DNA of 64,000 nt, from NCBI RefSeq assembly GCF_900102895.1, contig NZ_FNGD01000001.1:463936-527935 (forward strand). The letters are read 5' to 3'. Under the pieces are notes generated by a model. That model saw nothing but the letters and a program-made list of their open reading frames with translations. It made no database searches and was not told where the DNA came from. Source of the DNA: Arthrobacter sp. ov407 (GTDB lineage Bacteria > Actinomycetota > Actinomycetes > Actinomycetales > Micrococcaceae). Positions 59,523 through 64,000 of the stretch are shown piece by piece (positions within the stretch are counted from its first letter, which is position 1; every line of letters begins with the position of its first letter). The position numbers and the translations under genes were made by a program.

Positions 59523-60746
59523 ATGGCTTCCAAGTTCACCGCTACCGGCGCCCCCGCAACCCCCAAGACGCAGCTGGACCCGCGCCCCGGACCGCTGGTT
59601 GAGCCGGCAGGGGACCTCAGCCCCGACGAGGTGGAACGCTACTCGCGCCACCTGATCATTCCGGAGATCGGCGCGATCGGCCAGCGACGCCTCAAGAACG
59701 CGAAAGTCCTCGTGATCGGGGCCGGCGGCCTCGGCTCCCCGGCCCTGCTCTATCTCGCCGCCGCCGGGGTCGGCACTCTCGGCATCGTCGATGACGACGA
59801 CGTCGACCTCAGCAACCTCCAGCGCCAGATCATCCATGGCGTAGCGGACGTGGGCCGGCCCAAAATCGAGTCCGCCCGCGACGCAATTGCGGCCCTGAAC
59901 CCGCTCGTGGACGTCCGGCTCCACAACGTCCGCCTCGACGCGACCAACGCACTGGAACTCTTCGCCGGGTACGACCTCATCCTCGACGGCGCCGACAACT
60001 TTGCCACCCGCTACCTCGTCAACGACGCCGCCGCCATCCTCGGCAAGCCCTACGTCTGGGGATCGATCTTCCGCTTCGACGGCCAGGTCAGCGTCTTTTG
60101 GGAGCAGTTCGGGCCCACCTACCGGGACCTCTACCCGGAGGCGCCGCCGGCCGGATCTGTGCCGTCCTGCGGCGAAGGCGGCGTGTTCGGCATGCTATGC
60201 GCCGCCGTCGGAGCGCTGATGGTGACCGAGGCCGTCAAGCTGATCACCGGCGTCGGCCGGTCCCTGCTGGGCCGGCTGGCGCTCTATGACGCGCTGGGCG
60301 GCACTTGGCGCGAGATCAAGGTGGCCCGGGACCCCGAGGCGACGCGCATCACGGAACTTACCGATTACGAGGCCTTTTGCGGCATCACCCCAACCGCGGA
60401 TGCCGGCACCGAGCACACCGTGACGGCCACGCAGCTGGCCACCATGCTGGCCTCGCGCAAGGCCGGCCTCAAGGACTTCCACCTCGTGGACGTGCGGGAG
60501 CAAGGGGAATACGAGATCGTCCGCATTGACGGGTCGGTGCTGATCCCGCAGGGCCGCATCCTTGCCGGGGAAGCGTGGCGGGAACTGCCCCAGGATGCCG
60601 AAATCGTCTTCCACTGCAAGGGCGGAACACGTTCCGCCGCCGTCCTGTCCGCGGCCCGCGCCGCCGGGTATGAGCGCGTCAGCCACCTCGAAGGCGGCAT
60701 TCTCGCCTGGGTGCGTGACGTGGAACCCGGGAAGCCGGTGTACTGA
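59523..60746 (+). CDS. moeZ: MoeZ-type E1-like adenylyltransferase/rhodanese
   Basis: 407 residues. N-terminal E1/MoeB domain: ATP site GAGGLG (66-71), DLSNLQRQ, and the presumed E1 cysteine Cys216 in PSCGEGG. C-terminal rhodanese domain with active Cys365 in HCKGGTRSAAVL. In actinobacteria MoeZ adenylates and sulfurates small ubiquitin-like sulfur carriers, including MoaD-like, CysO-like and possibly ThiS proteins. Since the local thi operon lacks thiF, MoeZ is the natural candidate to activate ThiS; this remains inference. No CxxC zinc pair is seen. Confidence 0.9.
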   Translation: MASKFTATGAPATPKTQLDPRPGPLVEPAGDLSPDEVERYSRHLIIPEIGAIGQRRLKNAKVLVIGAGGLGSPALLYLAAAGVGTLGIVDDDDVDLSNLQRQIIHGVADVGRPKIESARDAIAALNPLVDVRLHNVRLDATNALELFAGYDLILDGADNFATRYLVNDAAAILGKPYVWGSIFRFDGQVSVFWEQFGPTYRDLYPEAPPAGSVPSCGEGGVFGMLCAAVGALMVTEAVKLITGVGRSLLGRLALYDALGGTWREIKVARDPEATRITELTDYEAFCGITPTADAGTEHTVTATQLATMLASRKAGLKDFHLVDVREQGEYEIVRIDGSVLIPQGRILAGEAWRELPQDAEIVFHCKGGTRSAAVLSAARAAGYERVSHLEGGILAWVRDVEPGKPVY

Positions 60747-60830
60747 GGCCAGCCGGCCAGCTGGCCGTCCAGGTCGCGGCCCCGAAAAGCACTCTCCGCC
60801 GAGCGGCGCCCTCCAACGAAAGGCTTGGTC

Positions 60831-61871
60831 ATGAGCGAGAAAAATACCGTGAGCGAAAACAACACAGTGACGTCCCAGCGGAAGATTGGCTCCGGCTTTG
60901 GACGGGATTCGACGGCGGCCGAGGTCATTGCCGGCATCGACCTGGCCGGGAAGAGCGCGATCGTCACGGGAGGCTACTCGGGACTGGGCCTGGAGACCGT
61001 GCGGGCACTGGCCCGGGCCGGCGCCGCCGTTGTGGTGCCGGCCCGCAGGCCGGAGCACGCCCGCGACGTCCTCGCCGCGGCCGGGCTCACGCCGGCAACC
61101 GAAGGCGGCGATGTCAGCGTTGCCGAATTGGACTTGGCGGACCAGGGAAGTGTGAAGGAGTTCGCCGCCGACTTCCTGGCCGGCGCGGCGCCCGGCACAG
61201 GCCGCAGCCTGGACATCCTCATCAACAACGCCGCCATCATGGCAAGTCCTGAACGCAGGGTGGGTCCCGGCTGGGAATCGCAGTTCGCCACGAACCACCT
61301 GGGCCATTTTGCCCTCACCAACCTGCTGTGGCCGGCGCTGGCCGCGGCGCAGGGGGCCCGGGTGGTCTCGCTGTCGTCCACCGGCCACAAGCTCTCGGGG
61401 ATTCGTTTCGATGACATCAATTTCGACGCCGGCTACGACAAGTGGCGCGCCTACGGCCAGGCCAAGACGGCCAACGCGCTCTTCGCCGTCCAGCTCGACG
61501 CCCAGGGCCGGGACTTCGGCGTGCGGGCCTTTGCCGCGCATCCCGGCGGGATCATGACGGAACTGCAACGGCACCTGCCGCGGGAGGAGATGATCGCCGC
61601 CGGCTGGATGGACGCGCACGGCAAGCTCGACCCACGCTTCAAGACACCGGCGCAGGGCGCCGCCACTTCGGTCTGGGCCGCGACGGCACCGGCGCTCGAG
61701 GGAATGGGCGGCGTCTACTGCGAGGACTGCGACATCGCCGAAGCCACGGTGCCGGGATCGCCCGAAGCGAGGATCAGGGGCGTCGATGCCCATGCGGTGG
61801 ACCGGGAGGCGGCCGCACGGCTGTGGCAGGTGTCGGCCGAAATGACCGGGATCAACGCTTTCCACGGATAA
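60831..61871 (+). CDS. Short-chain dehydrogenase/reductase (retinol-dehydrogenase-like)
   Basis: 346 residues. Cofactor loop TGGYSGLG (46-53), NNAA at 132-135, catalytic serine near 182-183 in VVSLSSTGHK, and YGQAKTAN with Tyr208 and Lys212. It belongs to the WWOX/retinol-dehydrogenase-like SDR branch that in bacteria is usually annotated only as oxidoreductase. The substrate is unknown. GTG at 60825 is an alternative start. The 3' end abuts tandem repeats shared with the end of hemA. Confidence 0.85.
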   Translation: MSEKNTVSENNTVTSQRKIGSGFGRDSTAAEVIAGIDLAGKSAIVTGGYSGLGLETVRALARAGAAVVVPARRPEHARDVLAAAGLTPATEGGDVSVAELDLADQGSVKEFAADFLAGAAPGTGRSLDILINNAAIMASPERRVGPGWESQFATNHLGHFALTNLLWPALAAAQGARVVSLSSTGHKLSGIRFDDINFDAGYDKWRAYGQAKTANALFAVQLDAQGRDFGVRAFAAHPGGIMTELQRHLPREEMIAAGWMDAHGKLDPRFKTPAQGAATSVWAATAPALEGMGGVYCEDCDIAEATVPGSPEARIRGVDAHAVDREAAARLWQVSAEMTGINAFHG

Positions 61872-61875
61872 GCCA

Positions 61876-61962
61876 CGGATAAGCCGCGCGGACGGCGCGG
61901 GGCAGCTGCGCGGATAAGCCGCGCGGACAGCGCGGGGCAGCTGCGCGGTTTCGGGGCAGCTA
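61876..61962. repeat. 35-bp tandem repeat between the SDR gene and hemA
   Basis: Two consecutive 35-bp units (61876-61910 and 61911-61945) differ at one position; each reads CGGATAAGCCGCGCGGAC then GCGCGGGGCAGCTGCG. A shortened third unit (61946-61962) overlaps the hemA stop codon, and a partial one precedes the array. Confidence 0.8.
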
Positions 61963-63339
61963 CGCGGATTCGCGGATGTCGCCCGCAGCGGGGCCGAGGT
62001 CGCCAGGGTTTTGGACAGCGGGGTTGTGGTCCACGGGGCACTCGGCCGCGGAACCGGCAGCACCCGCGGCCGTTGCGCCGGCGGATGGCTCCACCGTGAT
62101 GCCATACAGGGCCTCAAGGCCGGCAATGTAGGTGTCCTGCTGTCCGTTGGAGGCCAGTTCGCGCGCCCGGACGGTGGGGACGTGCAGCAATTGCTTCACC
62201 ATCCGGCGCAGGGCGAACTCGACTTCCTCGGCGGCGGCGGTGCAGCCGTGCCGGGCGCGGACCTTTTCCATTTCCGCGTCCAGGACGTTCATCGTGTGGC
62301 GGCGCAACGCGACGATCGCCGAGTCCACGGACCGGGCCTCGCGCTCCTGCTCGAAGGCGCTGGCCGCCCCGGACACGATGCTGCTGGCCTGCTCGAGCGA
62401 TTCGGCCTGTTCCTGCGGTGCGGCCAGGCGGACGGATTCGAGCGTGAGCAGCTCGACGCCGTCGAGGTCGCCCACCGCGGGGTCGAAGTCGTGGGTCAGG
62501 GCGAGGTCGATCGCGATGAGAGCCTGGGGCGAGTTGGTCCGGATCCGGGCGAGTTCGTCCGCCTCCACCCGGCTGTCGGAGCCGCTGCAGCCGATCATGA
62601 CGTCGGCGGCGGCAACTGCGGCCGGAAGGGTGTGCTCGTCCAAGGCCGTGCCGCCGCGGGTGGCGACGAAGCCGGGGGCGCGGCCGGAGGAGGAATAGAC
62701 GTGGACATCGGTGCAGCCGCGTTCGCGCAGCAGCGACATGGTGGCCCCGGCGTAGGCGCCGGTCCCGAAGACGACGGCTTTCTTGGCGGACCAGTCCGGG
62801 TTTTCGGACAGGTCCGTAGCGAGATCCAGTGCCACGGAGACGATGGAGAGGCCGCGCGAACCCAGCGCCGTCTGGGCGCCGACGTCCTTGGCCGTCTTGG
62901 ACGCGGCCTGGAACAGCCTGACCAGGCCGGAGCTGGCCGTGCCCTCGTGCTGGGCCGTGATCAAAGCGCGGCGGACCTGTCCGGCAATTTCCCGTTCGCC
63001 GACCACAGCGGAGTCCAATCCGGAACTAACCGCGAAGAGGTGCTGGCTGACCTCGGCGCCGGTGCGCGTGCTGAAGGCGCGGGAGACGAGCTGATCGCTG
63101 AGTCCGCTGGTCCCGCTGATGTGGGTGATGAGGGCCGCCCGGGCCGCGGTGACGGCGTCAGGATGGGGCGCTTCGCCGTAGATTTCAAAGCGGTTGCAGG
63201 TGGCAAGGACAACGGCACCCGCCACGGCCGGCGATCCGGCGAGGGCGGATGTGGCGAGCCCGGAAGCGCCGGTGCTCAACTGAGCAACGGTTTCGAGGTC
63301 GATGTCGGCGTGTGTAGCCACCAATGAAAAAAGAACCAC
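61960..63339 (-). CDS. hemA: Glutamyl-tRNA reductase HemA
   Basis: 459 residues from the GTG at 63339 ([16 protein letters not shown]); the frame is open further upstream without similarity. First enzyme of tetrapyrrole synthesis by the C5 route, converting glutamyl-tRNA to glutamate-1-semialdehyde. The catalytic cysteine is Cys48 in [25 protein letters not shown] and the NADPH-binding [20 protein letters not shown] follow, as does the helical dimerisation domain. The C-terminus beyond about residue 425 (Ala/Gly/Pro-rich) is poorly conserved and ends in the tandem repeats. Divergent from hemE. Confidence 0.93.
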   Translation of the reverse strand: MVLFSLVATHADIDLETVAQLSTGASGLATSALAGSPAVAGAVVLATCNRFEIYGEAPHPDAVTAARAALITHISGTSGLSDQLVSRAFSTRTGAEVSQHLFAVSSGLDSAVVGEREIAGQVRRALITAQHEGTASSGLVRLFQAASKTAKDVGAQTALGSRGLSIVSVALDLATDLSENPDWSAKKAVVFGTGAYAGATMSLLRERGCTDVHVYSSSGRAPGFVATRGGTALDEHTLPAAVAAADVMIGCSGSDSRVEADELARIRTNSPQALIAIDLALTHDFDPAVGDLDGVELLTLESVRLAAPQEQAESLEQASSIVSGAASAFEQEREARSVDSAIVALRRHTMNVLDAEMEKVRARHGCTAAAEEVEFALRRMVKQLLHVPTVRARELASNGQQDTYIAGLEALYGITVEPSAGATAAGAAGSAAECPVDHNPAVQNPGDLGPAAGDIRESA

Positions 63340-63479
63340 AGCAACATCATCATAGCTTTTTCGCCCCCGTGTAGAACAACTGTCCCGGCGTGGGTTCAGG
63401 CACGTTGGCCTGTGATTCCTGCCACGGCGGGGCACTCGTGGCCAGTGAGACAGCCGGCGTGACAGGCTGTCGTTATCTT

Positions 63480-63501
63480 TTGGGCACAAATTTGGGCACA
63501 A
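63480..63501 (+). promoter_or_regulatory. Direct repeat TTGGGCACAA in the hemA-hemE interval
   Basis: TTGGGCACAA occurs twice, 12 bp apart (63480-63489 and 63492-63501), directly before hemE. Could be a regulator-binding site or overlap the hemE -10 element. Confidence 0.35.
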
Positions 63502-63509
63502 TCGAAGTC

Positions 63510-64000
63510 ATGACTCCAAGCGCTGCGGCAAGTGCCGGCACGACCCCATTCAGTACGTCCGACGTCGGCGCAGCCGATAATGCTGCCAACGATGACGCCG
63601 TCGTGGATGGCGCCGCCGGCGGCCTCGATGCCGGGCACCCGCTGATGGACGGCCGCACCGCAGGCTCCCCGCTGATCACCGCCTACCGCGGCGGCAAGCC
63701 CTCCCGCCGTCCGGTCTGGTTTATGCGGCAGGCTGGCCGTTCGCTGCCCGAATATCTCAAGATTCGTGAGGGCGTCGCGATGCTGGACTCGTGCCTGCGT
63801 CCCGAGCTGGCTTCCGAGATCACCCTGCAGCCGGTCCGCCGCCACGACGTCGATGCCGCCATCTTCTTCTCGGACATTGTCATCCCGCTCAAGCTGGCCG
63901 GCGTCGGCGTGGACATCGTGCCCGGCGTCGGACCCGTCCTGGACAATCCGGTCCGCACGGCCGCGGACGTCGCCGCCCTGCCGCAGCTGACCTGGGAGGC
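63510..64000 (+). CDS. hemE: Uroporphyrinogen decarboxylase HemE (3' partial)
   Basis: 163 codons are in the window; the gene runs off the right edge. It decarboxylates uroporphyrinogen III to coproporphyrinogen III. Family signature [19 protein letters not shown] near residues 68-86, with the substrate-binding arginines Arg73 and Arg77, and later [20 protein letters not shown] with the catalytic aspartate region. An N-terminal extension of about 45 Ala/Asp-rich residues precedes the conserved start. Divergent from hemA; in actinobacteria further hem genes usually follow downstream. Confidence 0.93.
   Translation, partial: MTPSAAASAGTTPFSTSDVGAADNAANDDAVVDGAAGGLDAGHPLMDGRTAGSPLITAYRGGKPSRRPVWFMRQAGRSLPEYLKIREGVAMLDSCLRPELASEITLQPVRRHDVDAAIFFSDIVIPLKLAGVGVDIVPGVGPVLDNPVRTAADVAALPQLTWE

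Overview
The window looks like chromosomal DNA of a high-GC actinobacterium of the Micrococcaceae, most likely Arthrobacter or Pseudarthrobacter. Evidence is gene content and order (an rseA-like anti-sigma gene next to sigE, then tatB and mrp; DUF3117; DUF3107; the actinobacterial dapD type; gluABCD) and very many genes whose start codon follows a -10 hexamer of the form TANNNT by six or seven bases, the layout of leaderless mRNAs. The assignment is by recognition, not by a database search.

Layout. 1-2300: the 3' end of an XRE/MmyB-type regulator, an NAD(P)-binding oxidoreductase and an unknown gene, the latter bracketed by two copies of a 50-bp dyad repeat. 2563-15594: two complete peptide ABC importers in tandem, each with a lipoprotein, two permeases and one ATPase that fuses both nucleotide-binding domains; an antisense PH-domain gene interrupts the first. 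15724-19287: SGNH lipoprotein, TypA GTPase and a small membrane protein whose first codons contain TypA's terminator. 19315-20800: a gene for an AbiEi-like/DUF559 nuclease flanked on both sides by 13 palindromes of the GGACATGTCC type; this is the most unusual locus. 20833-29065: fdxA-dapC, citrate synthase, TetR, dapD and dapE (meso-diaminopimelate/lysine synthesis). 29171-32463: glutamate importer gluABCD. 32690-45974: LOG-family protein, PIG-V-like membrane enzyme, DUF3117, O-methyltransferase, sigE, anti-sigma factor, tatB, mrp, DUF1003, PRC/MgtE-N/CBS protein, general stress protein, aminopeptidase P and PHP phosphoesterase.

46022-47289 is an intact IS30-family element with terminal inverted repeats and a probable 3-bp target duplication, beside an orphan DNA methyltransferase. 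Then follow a DEAD-box RNA helicase with a long leader containing a possible pseudoknot, a DUF305/DUF6153 pair, an RNB ribonuclease, a ferritin-like protein, the thiamine genes thiE and thiO-thiS-thiG (the latter behind a TPP riboswitch), a pterin dehydratase/glyoxalase fusion, DUF3107, TetR, a MoeZ-type E1/rhodanese protein that could activate ThiS, an SDR enzyme, and divergent hemA and hemE (hemE cut by the window end).

Most of the window is housekeeping. The observations most worth following are the nuclease with its flanking palindrome arrays, the structured helicase leader, the terminator embedded in a coding start, the dyad repeat pair at the left edge, and the permease with an extra membrane block.
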